64,000 nucleotides of DNA. Source: an uncultured Pseudomonadota bacterium. GTDB taxonomy: Bacteria; Pseudomonadota; Alphaproteobacteria; RF32; CAG-239. The stretch is from the NCBI GenBank assembly GCA_949295995.1, contig CASFNK010000060.1:1-64000 (forward strand). Direction: 5' to 3'. The notes beneath the pieces are model-generated. The model saw nothing but the letters and a program-made list of their open reading frames with translations. It was not told where the DNA came from and ran no database searches. Positions 34,309-43,734 of this stretch are shown piece after piece. Position 1 is the first letter of the stretch; each line of letters opens with the position of its first letter. A program made the translations under genes and the position numbers.

Positions 34309-36936
34309 ATGGCACTAAGAAAAAAAGAATCTGCTCCTGTCCTTGATGATGAAACTCTGAAAGAACAGAAATATATTGACGAATTGGTTAATAAAGTCAG
34401 TGAAGCTCAGAAAATTTATGCAACTTATTCGCAAGAACAAGTTGACCATATTTTCCGCCGCGTTGCGCTCAAGCTCAGCTCGCTGCGTATTCCTTTGGCT
34501 AAAATGGCCGTTGAAGAAACCGGAATGGGCGTTGTGGAAGATAAGGTTATCAAAAATCACTTTGCTTCGGAATATATTTATAACAAATTTAAAAACACCA
34601 AAACTTGCGGTGTGTTAGAAGAAGATAAAGAAAACGGGGTTTTGAAAGTTGCCGAGCCTTTGGGTGTTATTGCCGGTGTTGTTCCGACAACTAACCCGAC
34701 TTCTACCGCAATTTTTAAAGCTTTAATCGCTTTGAAAACCAGAAACGGTATTATTTTCTCTCCACACCCAAGGGCTAAAAAATGCACGGTCGAAGCCGCT
34801 CGTTTGATGCTCGAAGAAGCCGTTAAAGCCGGTGCTCCCGAAAATATTATCGGTTGGATTGAAGAGCCTACCATTATTCGTACACAAGAGCTTATGAAGC
34901 ACCCGAAAATCGATTGCATTTTGGCAACAGGCGGTCCGGGAATGGTTAAATCTGCCTACTCTTCCGGTAAACCTGCTTTGGGTGTTGGTGCCGGTAATAC
35001 TCCTGCCGTTATTGATGAAACGGCCGATATTAAGCTGGCAGTTAGTTCAATTTTAATGAGTAAAACATTCGATAACGGTATGATTTGTGCTTCCGAGCAG
35101 TCTATCGTTTGCGTTAAAGATGTTTATGAAGATGTTAAAAAAGAATTGGTTTACAGAGGAGCTTACATCCTTTCTCCGAAAGAAAAAGAAAAGCTCTCCA
35201 ATGTTATCTTTATTGATGGTAAACTCAATTCCGCAATTGTTGGTCAACCCGCTTACAAAATTGCCGAAATGGCAGGCATTAAAGTTCCGGTTGAAACGAA
35301 AGCTCTTGTTGGAGAGACTTCCCAAATCGGTCATGATGAACCCTTCTCTGCTGAAAAACTTTCTCCGGTTTTGGGACTGTATAAAGCTAAAAACTTTGAG
35401 GAAGCATCTGACATTGCTCAGAAATTGGTTTTGTTTGCCGGAGCCGGACATACTTCCGTTCTTTATACTGCACAAACAAACAATGATCGTATCAAAGCCT
35501 TTGGTGAAAAATTACATACAGGACGTATTTTGATTAACTGCCCGTCTTCTCAAGGGGCAATCGGCGATTTGTATAACTTTAGGCTTGAACCTTCTCTGAC
35601 ACTTGGTTGCGGCTCTTGGGGCGGTAACTCTGTCAGCGAAAATGTAGGAGTAAAACATCTGATGAATATTAAAACCGTTGCTTTACGCGAAGAAAATATG
35701 CTATGGTTCAAAGTTCCTGAAAAAATCTATTTCAAACCCGGTTCTTTGGAATTTGCATTAAAAGAACTCAAAGGACGCAAAAAGGCTTTCTTGGTTACAG
35801 ATAAACCTTTGTTTGATTTGGGATATACCAAGAAGATTACCGACGTATTAGATGAATTAGGTATTCAATATCGTATTTTCTCAGATGTTAAACCTGATCC
35901 GGATTTGAGCACAATTAACGTGGCTATTAATATGGTCAACACCTTCCAACCTGATGCAATTATTGCTTTGGGTGGCGGTTCGCCGATGGATGCGGCTAAA
36001 ATTTTGTGGTTGATGTATGAGCATCCCGAACTCAAGTTTGAAGACTTGGCTATGCGCTTTTTGGATATTCGTAAACGTATTTTCGAATTTCCGCCTTTGG
36101 GTGAAAAAGCGACAATGGTTTGTATTCCGACAACTTCCGGTACCGGTTCTGAAGTTACACCGTTCTCCATTATTACCGATGACAGCACGGGTGTTAAATA
36201 CGCAATTGCCGATTACGCTCTCACTCCGAAAATGGCTATTGTTGATTCTGATTTGGTTTTGACAATGCCGAAAGGTTTGTGCGCCGCTTCGGGTATTGAC
36301 GTTATGACACACGCTTTGGAATCTATGGTCTCCGTGATGGCTACCGACTTTACGCGCTCTTTATCTAAAGAAGCTGGCAAATTAATTTATGACTACTTGC
36401 CTATTTCTTATAGCGAAGGAGCTGCAAACCCAAAAGCAAGAGAAAAAGTTCATCATGCGGCAACAATCGCCGGTATGGCTTTTGCAAACGCATTTTTGGG
36501 TGTTTGCCACTCAATGGCTCACAAGCTCGGTGCTTATTTCCATGTTCCTCATGGTATTGCCAATGCTTTGTTGATTTGTCAGGTTATTAAATATAACTCT
36601 GCCGAAGCTCCGGTTAAACAAGGTATTTTCCCGCAGTATCAATATCCGAATGCTCGTGCGGCTTATGCTGAATTTGCCGATGCTCTTGGATTGGGTGGAA
36701 AAACCGATGAGGAAAAAGTAAACAACCTCATCAAAGCTCTTCAAGATTTGAAAAAGAAACTTAATATTCCTCTTTCGATTAAAGATTGGGGTGTTTCTAA
36801 AGAAGAATTTGAAAAAGCGATGGACGTTCTGCCGACTTTGGCGTTTGACGACCAATGCACCAGTGCTAACCCGCGTTATCCGCTGATTAAGGAAATTGAG
36901 CAAATGTATCGCGATGCCTTTGAAGGAAAAATTTAA
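34309..36936 (+). CDS. adhE: Bifunctional acetaldehyde-CoA/alcohol dehydrogenase AdhE
   Basis: AdhE converts acetyl-CoA to ethanol in two NADH-using steps and regenerates NAD+ in fermentation. The 875-residue product is a full-length fusion. The aldehyde dehydrogenase half (about 1-440) has GVGAGNTPAVID and the catalytic Cys in NGMICASEQS. A linker leads to an iron-alcohol dehydrogenase half (about 460-875) with GGGSPMDAAK for NAD, and metal ligands in VCHSMAHKLGAYFHVPHGIANALL-type order. Start at 34309 was chosen since GGAG lies 6 bases before it; GTG at 34297 and ATG at 34303 are alternatives. The protein probably forms spirosome filaments. It is monocistronic. Confidence 0.96.
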   Translation: MALRKKESAPVLDDETLKEQKYIDELVNKVSEAQKIYATYSQEQVDHIFRRVALKLSSLRIPLAKMAVEETGMGVVEDKVIKNHFASEYIYNKFKNTKTCGVLEEDKENGVLKVAEPLGVIAGVVPTTNPTSTAIFKALIALKTRNGIIFSPHPRAKKCTVEAARLMLEEAVKAGAPENIIGWIEEPTIIRTQELMKHPKIDCILATGGPGMVKSAYSSGKPALGVGAGNTPAVIDETADIKLAVSSILMSKTFDNGMICASEQSIVCVKDVYEDVKKELVYRGAYILSPKEKEKLSNVIFIDGKLNSAIVGQPAYKIAEMAGIKVPVETKALVGETSQIGHDEPFSAEKLSPVLGLYKAKNFEEASDIAQKLVLFAGAGHTSVLYTAQTNNDRIKAFGEKLHTGRILINCPSSQGAIGDLYNFRLEPSLTLGCGSWGGNSVSENVGVKHLMNIKTVALREENMLWFKVPEKIYFKPGSLEFALKELKGRKKAFLVTDKPLFDLGYTKKITDVLDELGIQYRIFSDVKPDPDLSTINVAINMVNTFQPDAIIALGGGSPMDAAKILWLMYEHPELKFEDLAMRFLDIRKRIFEFPPLGEKATMVCIPTTSGTGSEVTPFSIITDDSTGVKYAIADYALTPKMAIVDSDLVLTMPKGLCAASGIDVMTHALESMVSVMATDFTRSLSKEAGKLIYDYLPISYSEGAANPKAREKVHHAATIAGMAFANAFLGVCHSMAHKLGAYFHVPHGIANALLICQVIKYNSAEAPVKQGIFPQYQYPNARAAYAEFADALGLGGKTDEEKVNNLIKALQDLKKKLNIPLSIKDWGVSKEEFEKAMDVLPTLAFDDQCTSANPRYPLIKEIEQMYRDAFEGKI

Positions 36937-36951
36937 TTTCCTTTAACTTAC

Positions 36952-36990
36952 AAAAAAAGAAGGAACTCATTAGAGCTCCTTCTTTTTTAT
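36952..36990. terminator. Terminator of adhE
   Basis: AAGAAGGA-ACTC and GAGC-TCCTTCTT pair with one mismatch around a short loop, flanked by A and T runs. It lies between adhE and the convergent hypothetical gene and can serve both. Confidence 0.8.
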
Positions 36991-36999
36991 TGTTTTAGC

Positions 37000-37515
37000 C
37001 TAGCCGATTATCAGCATTTGCTGCATATATCGGTCATACAGATATGTACAGCTTCGTTGAGCAGAATCGGTTACAAAGATTTTATCATCCGTGGCAATCT
37101 CAATTGTTTGGAAATTGCCCCCAAAGAGGAATAGCTGATGGTGTACACCAACGTAATATAACGCCTTATAAGTTGGGTACACGGCGCACAAGACCCCTCC
37201 TCCGCAATGAAATTCGAACTTTAATGTTGGAACGTTGACGGCGAAGTTGTAAACCTCCGCTTCATTCATTACATAGATGTATGAAGTTCCAGTCGTTTCG
37301 TCTTTGAGAATAAGGATGTCCCCTTGGGGTGAAACCAGCAATTTCCGAGCTTTATTAAAGTGGAAGAAAGCCAGTGCCTTGTCCCCGAAATTCAGGGTTT
37401 GGAATGTTTTTGAAGTGGCGTTTGTATCTTTTTGATACTCTTTACCCACTTTTTTGAATGCGATTTTGGCGCTTCCGAAAGCCAAAACAATTTTGTTTTC
37501 TAAATTTAGTTTCAT
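37000..37515 (-). CDS. Hypothetical beta-rich protein, 171 residues
   Basis: The family is not recognised. There is no signal peptide or membrane segment. The chain alternates short hydrophobic strands and turns (FGDKALAFFHFNKARKLLVSP, then GDILILKDETTGTSYIYV and FFQTIEIATDD-like stretches), so an all-beta or propeller-like fold is plausible. The start was set at the ATG at 37515, since the TTG at 37521 is weak. It has a good sigma70 promoter but no Shine-Dalgarno site in an AT-rich leader (GTAACTTAAAAAATTATTGCGT), like the other leaderless-looking genes at 17.5, 45.8 and 50.8 kb. Confidence 0.6.
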   Translation of the reverse strand: MKLNLENKIVLAFGSAKIAFKKVGKEYQKDTNATSKTFQTLNFGDKALAFFHFNKARKLLVSPQGDILILKDETTGTSYIYVMNEAEVYNFAVNVPTLKFEFHCGGGVLCAVYPTYKALYYVGVHHQLFLFGGNFQTIEIATDDKIFVTDSAQRSCTYLYDRYMQQMLIIG

Positions 37516-37558
37516 ACGCAATAATTTTTTAAGTTACACAATAAGAAAATTTTGTCCA

Positions 37559-37587
37559 TTAATACGCTAAAAACTTTTATTTGTCAA
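37559..37587 (-). promoter_or_regulatory. Consensus sigma70 promoter of the 37000-37515 gene
   Basis: On the minus strand a perfect TTGACA (37582-37587) and TATTAA (37559-37564) are 17 bases apart. The leader to the ATG is about 40 bases and lacks a ribosome-binding site. Confidence 0.65.
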
Positions 37588-37668
37588 TAATTGATGCTTT
37601 TCGTTTGCAAAATTTTGCCCAGTCATTATGATTTATGTCAGTTTTTATGAATTTTAGAGGTAAAGAAG

Positions 37669-38142
37669 ATGGCAAAATTAGCAAAAATTTTAGCAACTTA
37701 TTTTGGCTTAGGTCTATCTCCCAAGGCTCCGGGGACGGTTGGTTCTTTGGGTACGGTACCGGTTGCGGCAGGTATTGCTTATTTTTATGGCACTGCAGGA
37801 ATTTTAGCTTTTGCTGGGATTGTCTTTTTTATCGGAGTTTGGGCGACACACCAACTCATAAAGAATCAAGAAAATAAAGATCCCTCAATGGTGGTGATTG
37901 ATGAAGTTGCCGGACAATCCCTCAGTTTTGCACTGGTTGGCAATTTGCTTATGGGTTCTTGGGAAAATTGGTATCTTTATCTCATCGGTTTTGCATTATT
38001 CCGCTTATTTGATATTGTTAAAATGGGTCCGGTTAAATGGGCTGACACCAAAATTAAAAATGCTTGGGGCGTGATGCTTGATGATGTTTTTGCAGGATGC
38101 TTGGCTGCTGCCTTTTTGCTAGCCGTTGCTCAATTTTTATAG
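37669..38142 (+). CDS. pgpA: Phosphatidylglycerophosphatase A
   Basis: PgpA removes phosphate from phosphatidylglycerol phosphate to make phosphatidylglycerol in the inner membrane. The 157-residue product has the family pattern GLGLSPKAPGTVGSL near the start (about 13-27), DPSMVVIDEVAGQS in the middle, and a late FRLFDIVKMGPVKWADT with the DD of the C-terminal LDDVFAG. Several membrane helices are present. AGAGGTAAAG lies before the ATG. Its 3' end overlaps the convergent RgpF-like gene by 6 bases. Confidence 0.92.
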   Translation: MAKLAKILATYFGLGLSPKAPGTVGSLGTVPVAAGIAYFYGTAGILAFAGIVFFIGVWATHQLIKNQENKDPSMVVIDEVAGQSLSFALVGNLLMGSWENWYLYLIGFALFRLFDIVKMGPVKWADTKIKNAWGVMLDDVFAGCLAAAFLLAVAQFL

Positions 38143-38982
38143 CTTCTTGGATCTTTTATAAACCGGGATTTTGCAAATTTTTATTCGGGTTACACCTTTA
38201 GAATTGGTATATTTGCGATACAAAAACTTCTTTATATGATAGCCAAGTATTTTGAGCTTACCAGACAGGGTTTTCTTGTTATAAGCGGCGATTTTGTAGC
38301 CTTGCGCCCAAATCATCCAGCCCAGGACACGTTCTAAGGCATGAGCCAAGGTTCCGCCTTGGTGGCTTGCGAGCGGCGCATCAAAATCTTGAAACTGTAA
38401 ATTTAATTTTTTCAAAGGTTGCATTAATCTTGCGCGGCAGATAAACATGGTTCCCGCAACAAAAGTTTTTTGCTTTATCTTTAGCCCCATTTGCGACATT
38501 ATCTCCCCTGTCCGATGATTGGCTTCTTTATCCTCTTTGCCGGCGGAGATTATCAAAAGACTATGGCTGAGTTGTCCTATTTGGGCGTGCTTTTCAAACT
38601 GCTCTAATGCTTGGTGAAATGCTTGGGATGAGTGCAAAAATCCTGTCAGTAAATTGCGCCAATCACTTCCCTCTAAGCTGCAATTCGGTAAAGTTGCAGG
38701 CTTTGGCAAATCCCGTTTCGTATGCAATTTGATGATATAATCATACTCATCTAAATTTACTTGTTGCAACACATATACAAACGGCGCCAAATCATAGCCG
38801 CGATTAGGCACCGACAAAATTTGGCTTTGAGTGTGAAAATTTTTAATCTTCTCTTGCTCGCTGAAATCCGGCGATGTTGTAACATAGAGGTCATAGTCCA
38901 CCTTGTCTAACGATTTGAGCAAATCCAACATTTGTTCAAGCATATCTTGATAATAGAGGTGAAGATGAACCAAAATTTTCAT
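38137..38982 (-). CDS. RgpF-like glycan biosynthesis protein
   Basis: The 281-residue product resembles the rhamnan synthesis protein F domain. It starts KILVHLHLYYQDML, then has VPNRGYDLAPFVYVL, the KLHTKRD motif (about residue 84) and AGTMFICRARL (about 176). Members help assemble rhamnose-containing or related surface glycans, probably as glycosyltransferases. The C-terminal 50 residues are strongly basic and suggest membrane or acceptor contact. AAAGGATTAAAT precedes the ATG. The 3' end overlaps pgpA by 6 bases. The opposite-strand gene at 39070 is also a glycosyltransferase. Confidence 0.75.
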   Translation of the reverse strand: MKILVHLHLYYQDMLEQMLDLLKSLDKVDYDLYVTTSPDFSEQEKIKNFHTQSQILSVPNRGYDLAPFVYVLQQVNLDEYDYIIKLHTKRDLPKPATLPNCSLEGSDWRNLLTGFLHSSQAFHQALEQFEKHAQIGQLSHSLLIISAGKEDKEANHRTGEIMSQMGLKIKQKTFVAGTMFICRARLMQPLKKLNLQFQDFDAPLASHQGGTLAHALERVLGWMIWAQGYKIAAYNKKTLSGKLKILGYHIKKFLYRKYTNSKGVTRIKICKIPVYKRSKKL

Positions 38983-39069
38983 ATTTAATCCTTTGGATAA
39001 AATGGTTGCAATAGCGCTTTGATTGTAATAAACTCTTGCTAATAGTCAACTCAATTTAGGATTTTTCTC

Positions 39070-39957
39070 ATGGGTGTTACGCTCTTTGCCAAAAATATTA
39101 TTCGCTTACTAAAGTTTGATTTAAAATCTCATCACAAAGCCATTAAAAAATATGCTGACTATGAGTTTATGCTCGATAATCTGAAATATGAAATTTGCGA
39201 TGAAATAAAGTCATTAAAACTTCCAACTGTTTTGGGACAAAAAGAAAGTGTGCAAAAAATCTTAAATGAAAAATGTAGCGTTGTGCGCTTTGGCGACGGA
39301 GAATTTAATTTGATGTTTGGTCGGAGTATCGGCTTTCAAGAATATTCGCCTGAAATTGCAGAACGCTTAACCGAAGCACTTGAATCTAATGATGATAAAA
39401 TTTTGGTTGGTATCCCTGACAGGTTTGGCTCTATGGCAGATATTGACGCACAATCACGGGCTTACTGGCGGACTTTTATGGCTAAAAATCGCGCCCCAAT
39501 TTACAAGCATTTGAATTTTGACCAGACATACGTTGATGCTTGTTTTACCGCTCACGCAATTGAACCTGATAATGCAAATGCCCCTAAAGATGAGCAAGAG
39601 ATTGAGGCTTACTACAACGAAATCAGAAAAATTTGGGACGGGCGCGATATCACCATTATTCGCGGTGCCGATACCGAAGTTTATCAAAACGATATTTATG
39701 ATAATGCCAAATCCGTTAACTTTATTTATGGTCCCAAAGCCCATGCCTTTAGAGAATATGAGCGTATCTTGCAAGAAGCCCTCAAGCAACCCAAAGACAG
39801 ATTGATGATTGTCGTGCTAGGCCCTACAGCCACCATCTTAGCTTATGACTTGGCAAAATCCGGTTATCAGGCGCTTGATATCGGACATTTGGGCAAAGCC
39901 TATGATTGGCTCAAACGCAAAGAAGAAATTGTTATCGGTAAATTTTTTGCTTCTTAA
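39070..39957 (+). CDS. GT-D fold (DUF1792) glycosyltransferase
   Basis: The 295-residue protein is of the GT-D type first described in streptococcal adhesin glycosylation. Key signs are VVRFGDGEFNLMFGR (about 71-85), with the D-x-E metal motif, IIRGADTEVYQND in the centre and VVLGPTATILAYDL plus ALDIGHLGKAYDW near the end. It should transfer glucose or a similar sugar. The acceptor is unknown. AGGATTTTTCTC lies before the ATG, a weak but usable site. It is divergent from the RgpF-like gene and convergent with the acyltransferase cluster. Confidence 0.82.
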   Translation: MGVTLFAKNIIRLLKFDLKSHHKAIKKYADYEFMLDNLKYEICDEIKSLKLPTVLGQKESVQKILNEKCSVVRFGDGEFNLMFGRSIGFQEYSPEIAERLTEALESNDDKILVGIPDRFGSMADIDAQSRAYWRTFMAKNRAPIYKHLNFDQTYVDACFTAHAIEPDNANAPKDEQEIEAYYNEIRKIWDGRDITIIRGADTEVYQNDIYDNAKSVNFIYGPKAHAFREYERILQEALKQPKDRLMIVVLGPTATILAYDLAKSGYQALDIGHLGKAYDWLKRKEEIVIGKFFAS

Positions 39958-39973
39958 AATTTTTAATCTTAAT

Positions 39974-40816
39974 TTACTTACTAAATCTTACAGATAGATA
40001 GATTTTTATCTTATTTAACAACTTATTGGTTCGTTTGATTTTTCGGTCCTCATAGTTGTTTTTGGGCTTGGTTTTATTGAAAAACTCATAAGCGTTTTCT
40101 TTTGTTAACGGAAAATAGTCTTTATATTTTTCATCATCATGCGGTGCCCAGACAACATTTTCTTTAACAACTCGCGCCGGCATCCCTGCCGCTATGCAAT
40201 GCGGCGGTATGCTTTTACTGACAATACTGCCAAAGCCCAAAATACAACCATTGCCCAGTGTTACGCCTTTCAAGACTACAGTTTTTCTGCCAACCCAAAC
40301 ATTGTCCTCTATTACAACATCTCTGTTCTCATTGATGATATTGCCTTCAAAGTCATATATCGGGTGGTAGTCCGTGTTATATATGGTGGTATCGGCCAAA
40401 CCGCAATCTCCCATGGTAATCTTTCCACCCTTAGCTGCTACCAAAGGCGGCCATGTACACCACAGTTTTTGCGCCGTTATGGTGGCGCCTTCTTTCAAAT
40501 CCCATTCCCCCGTGATGGCTGAATTTGGTCCTAAATCAAGAGTGGATTTATCATAGGCGTAAATGCCTACCTTCATCATCTCATTATGATGTCCGATACG
40601 AACATAAGAATCTTTTATCATAAACGTACAACCGTCCAGATATACGCCGTCTTCAATAATCAGTGTGGAATTGCCATATAACTTTATGCGGCTGTCCTTA
40701 TAAAACACATCTTTCCCGATATGGACTTTATTATTGCCACCGCTCAAATGTAAACTGCTCCCCTTGTAATAAGCCGGAATTCCTTCAACCAAGTTATTAT
40801 GCTTTTTGTTTAACAT
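39974..40816 (-). CDS. Left-handed beta-helix acyltransferase
   Basis: The 280-residue protein is a hexapeptide-repeat (LbH) transferase. The mid region has several imperfect [LIV]-G-x4 turns, and the C-terminal part carries NVWVGRKTVVLKGVTLGNGC, then GSIVSKSIPP and AAGMPARVVKENVVW, which is characteristic of sugar O-acetyl or similar acyltransferases. TDYHP-like and GDCGLADTTIYNTD segments hold the likely catalytic His. It should decorate a surface sugar with an acyl group. The start at 40816 follows AAGGAAAATAAG. It begins 2 bases past the stop of the upstream glycosyltransferase gene, so it belongs to a three-gene operon. Confidence 0.82.
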   Translation of the reverse strand: MLNKKHNNLVEGIPAYYKGSSLHLSGGNNKVHIGKDVFYKDSRIKLYGNSTLIIEDGVYLDGCTFMIKDSYVRIGHHNEMMKVGIYAYDKSTLDLGPNSAITGEWDLKEGATITAQKLWCTWPPLVAAKGGKITMGDCGLADTTIYNTDYHPIYDFEGNIINENRDVVIEDNVWVGRKTVVLKGVTLGNGCILGFGSIVSKSIPPHCIAAGMPARVVKENVVWAPHDDEKYKDYFPLTKENAYEFFNKTKPKNNYEDRKIKRTNKLLNKIKIYLSVRFSK

Positions 40817-40817
40817 C

Positions 40818-41783
40818 TTATTTTCCTTGAATTTTTGGCAAGTCAAAGCCAAACTCTTGTTTGATTAAATCTATGATTTCCTGAGCATTGTATTTTGACT
40901 GCCCTGCTCCTTGATTAACCCAAACCGAATGTCCGGAATGTCCTTGCCAAGCGTGATGATAATACTCTTTTACTTCCTTATTATTGAGAATAAATGGATC
41001 GGCAAAGTCATAGCCTTGTTCAACCAACATACCAAACCAATAAGCGGCTGTATCGGCATATTTATACATATTACCAAAGAAACTGCCGCTCTTTTGGGTT
41101 ATCTCTCGGGCATTCTTGACATTGACCATTGAGACCCACTCGTTGATACGGCATTCACGGCTAAAAGCCTCTTTCGGATTAAACTTATAAATATCTTTTG
41201 TTTTGGGTGATGGCGTCAAAGGCCAAAATGGTGATGGCTTTTTACCTTGCATAATCTTTTTAGGATTACAAATCTCAGCAAAGCGACAACGCCAGCATTG
41301 TCCCAATTCGCCAACAAGTGCCATTTTATCGTTTCCTTCAAATGCACTCAAGTACAGGCTTACCGTATCTTTTACATATTTTACGTCATCGTGCATCATC
41401 ATCAGGTAATCTTTATCTGTGTTATCAAGCGCATACTGGTATCTGATGTCGGACCGATTATGCGGATAATCCTTACCGTAAAAACGTTTCCAATGGCTTA
41501 GCATATACCACAGCGAGCGTTCATACTTTGGCTTTGCATCAGGGACATAAACTTCTTTTATCCCGACATTGCGCGTATTTTCCCTAACATCTAATGTCCA
41601 GGGCTTAAAATATTCCCTTACTGCCGGATGGTTATACAATTCTATTGCCCCGTTTCCTGAGCAATCGTCGTTTATATAAACCTTATCAATCAACTCGCCT
41701 GACGTCTTTTTCAAGGTCATGAGCGTATAAATTAATGATTCCGGTTTCTTATAGGAATTTATTGCAACATCTATTTTTTTCAT
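40818..41783 (-). CDS. GT2-like glycosyltransferase, middle gene of the glycan operon
   Basis: The 321-residue product starts DVAINSYKKPESLIYTLMTL, a GT-A N-terminal pattern. It has INDDCSGNGA (nucleotide-binding), and MMMHDDVKYV where the DD replaces the usual metal D-x-D. The rest is not clearly a known subfamily. A Cys-rich patch (QCWRCRFAEICNP) near residue 165 is unusual for such enzymes and might bind a metal. It overlaps the upstream GT2 by 4 bases (ATGA), so the two are translationally coupled. Donor and acceptor are unknown. Confidence 0.7.
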   Translation of the reverse strand: MKKIDVAINSYKKPESLIYTLMTLKKTSGELIDKVYINDDCSGNGAIELYNHPAVREYFKPWTLDVRENTRNVGIKEVYVPDAKPKYERSLWYMLSHWKRFYGKDYPHNRSDIRYQYALDNTDKDYLMMMHDDVKYVKDTVSLYLSAFEGNDKMALVGELGQCWRCRFAEICNPKKIMQGKKPSPFWPLTPSPKTKDIYKFNPKEAFSRECRINEWVSMVNVKNAREITQKSGSFFGNMYKYADTAAYWFGMLVEQGYDFADPFILNNKEVKEYYHHAWQGHSGHSVWVNQGAGQSKYNAQEIIDLIKQEFGFDLPKIQGK

Positions 41784-42769
41784 ACGAACATCCTTGCTAA
41801 TGCATAATGACCGTTAAAGAACAATTTACAAGCTCTGGCTTTTCTCCAGCCCAATAGCTGAGGCTTTAAGGCTCCTTCCTCATAGAGCGGCAAAGCAAGT
41901 TCCCTTGCCTTTTCTAATGACTGTAATCTGGTTTCTTTGTCTTTCATCCGTCTTAGGGGTTGAGATATAACCGACTTAAAGATAAAGCGGGTGATGTATT
42001 TCTCCAGCAACTTATAATCTTGCTTATTTTGAACACGACTGGACTTTAAGAAATAATCATACAAGACTTGTCCTGCGGCGGCATGTACTCTGACATATTT
42101 ATCGGTTTTGCCTTGGTTCATTACCGAAGTTGAACTGTCGCGATAATAAAGCAACTTAGTATCCGTATGGGCAATACTTAAGACCTGATACATTACCTTT
42201 AATGTGAAAATCGTATCCTCTGCGGGTTGAATATCCTTGGGAAACTCAATGCCGGCAATGGCATCTTTTTTATACAATCTGTTCCATACCAAAACGGACC
42301 CACCCCGAGGATTTTTAAACCAATAATGAAACGCGTCTTGAGAATAATCCGCTGTTATCTTCTCGACATCATAATGCGGCGGATTTTTGAGCTCAAAATC
42401 ATCTTCAACCGTTTGATTGGTAAATTCGGCAACATCCGCTTTATATTTGGTTATCAAATGATACAAAACTTCCATGGCTTGCGGGTGCAAAACATCATCT
42501 TGGTCAAGTAACGCCACATAAGGCGACAATGCACTCTTTAGTCCGTGATTACGCGCCATGGAACATCCCGCATTTTCTTGCTCAATTAAGCGAAAACGCG
42601 AATCTTCGGCAACATATTCGTTGACTATTTCCGAAGTCATATCCGTCGAACCATCGTTGACGCAGATAACTTCCATATCTTCAAAAGTTTGATTTTTTAC
42701 TGAATCCAGACAAGGACGCAGGTATTTTTCCGCATTATACAGTGGGATAATAAGAGAGATTGCAGGCAT
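41780..42769 (-). CDS. GT2 family glycosyltransferase
   Basis: The 329-residue product is a classic GT-A family 2 enzyme. It has ISLIIPLYNAEKYLRPCLDSV at the start, VICVNDGSTDMTSEI, QENAGCSMARNHGLKSA, and LLDQDDV with the metal D-x-D. The C-terminal third is helical. It should transfer a sugar to a growing surface glycan at the cytoplasmic face. The start at 42769 has GAAGGAG upstream, unlike the ATG at 42796. It is the first gene of the operon 42769 to 39974 with a second glycosyltransferase and an acyltransferase. Confidence 0.9.
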   Translation of the reverse strand: MPAISLIIPLYNAEKYLRPCLDSVKNQTFEDMEVICVNDGSTDMTSEIVNEYVAEDSRFRLIEQENAGCSMARNHGLKSALSPYVALLDQDDVLHPQAMEVLYHLITKYKADVAEFTNQTVEDDFELKNPPHYDVEKITADYSQDAFHYWFKNPRGGSVLVWNRLYKKDAIAGIEFPKDIQPAEDTIFTLKVMYQVLSIAHTDTKLLYYRDSSTSVMNQGKTDKYVRVHAAAGQVLYDYFLKSSRVQNKQDYKLLEKYITRFIFKSVISQPLRRMKDKETRLQSLEKARELALPLYEEGALKPQLLGWRKARACKLFFNGHYALARMFV

Positions 42770-42851
42770 GAGAGCTCCTTCAATTCTAATTAACAATTTC
42801 TCTTATATATAGCTGTAGAATTTATTTATTGCAACTTATTTCCCGAAGTTC

Positions 42852-43520
42852 TTAAACTTTACGATGTCTTCTATTTTTCCAATGTTGATAAATATATAAG
42901 AGTAAAAGTATCAGATAAAGGCTGCCTAATGACCATAAAACATAAGTTTTTATTGCCTTATCGCTCCACTCTTTGGTAATTTCATTGACATTTAAGGCAC
43001 TTCCCGTTACTTGAAACTCAGCATCCGGTTTTTCATGCAAAAGTGAGGCTACGATTTGATAATCGGGATTCAAATAGTCAAATTTTATTACCACGTCTTT
43101 ACCCACCTTTTCTAAATCAGCGGTGATGGCGTTGGTGGTTACCGTCTTATCGAGTGTATAATGCACAAGCCCGGCATCTTCCGGAATGGTTATGCGTATC
43201 GGGTCATGTCCTACCTTGGAGACATCTCCTCCCGAAAGCGCCATAGCTCCTTTGTTTTGCAGATAAACTCTGGTCAAATACAAATCTTTATATTCTTTAC
43301 CATGTACAGAAACTTTATAATCATTGTCATTTTGTGAAGAAATAAATGTAACCTTTTCAGTATCATATTTGAGAATCGGACGACTGATATAAAATATATA
43401 ATAGCCAAATACAATACCTGATACGGCCAAAATAAATGCTCCGGTCTTGCTGGTCCAAAAATCCCAAAAGGCTTTGACAACCTCTTTCCAGTCTCGCTTG
43501 ATTTGTTTTTTTTCAAACAT
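42852..43520 (-). CDS. Bitopic membrane protein, unknown
   Basis: The family is not recognised. The 222-residue product has a short basic N-terminus, a membrane helix at about 29-50 (FILAVSGIVFGYYIFYIS), a periplasm-facing beta-rich domain of some 140 residues and a C-terminal helix near 195-215 followed by a basic tail (HWKNRRHRKV). Two helices with both ends inside suggest a signal or transport role. TAAGGAG precedes the ATG. It sits upstream of the glycan operon on the same strand, with an 82-base gap, and might be co-transcribed. Confidence 0.6.
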   Translation of the reverse strand: MFEKKQIKRDWKEVVKAFWDFWTSKTGAFILAVSGIVFGYYIFYISRPILKYDTEKVTFISSQNDNDYKVSVHGKEYKDLYLTRVYLQNKGAMALSGGDVSKVGHDPIRITIPEDAGLVHYTLDKTVTTNAITADLEKVGKDVVIKFDYLNPDYQIVASLLHEKPDAEFQVTGSALNVNEITKEWSDKAIKTYVLWSLGSLYLILLLLYIYQHWKNRRHRKV

Positions 43521-43600
43521 TTACTTTCTCCTTATTCTTTCCTTTCGGACATATAATCATCAAATTTGTAAATAAAAGAGAATTAAGTTGAAAAAAACTC

Positions 43601-43629
43601 TTGCATTTCTCATAATTACACCATAGATT
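43601..43629 (+). promoter_or_regulatory. Promoter of the tRNA-Pro gene
   Basis: TTGCAT (43601-43606) and TAGATT (43624-43629) are 17 bases apart, and the tRNA begins 20 bases after the -10. Confidence 0.55.
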
Positions 43630-43648
43630 AATGAGCGTTGAAGTTATT

Positions 43649-43725
43649 CGGGATGTAGCGCAGCCTGGTAGCGCATTTGCATGGGGTGCAAGTGGTCGCT
43701 GGTTCGAATCCAGTCATCCCGACCA
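43649..43725 (+). tRNA. tRNA-Pro (anticodon GGG)
   Basis: The 77-base gene folds into a full cloverleaf. The acceptor stem is CGGGATG / CATCCCG. The D arm holds GCGCAGCCTGGTAGCGC. The anticodon loop ATGGGGT carries GGG, flanked by TTTGC / GCAAG. The T arm has CTGGTTCGAATCCAG. The CCA end is encoded. It has its own promoter and a GC-rich 18-bp repeat begins just past its 3' end. Confidence 0.97.
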
Positions 43726-43734
43726 ACCGAACGT

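Noticed and set aside
34309-36936. Large minus-strand open frames opposite adhE
   Set aside because: They are shadows: no start sites, and codon composition mirrors adhE.
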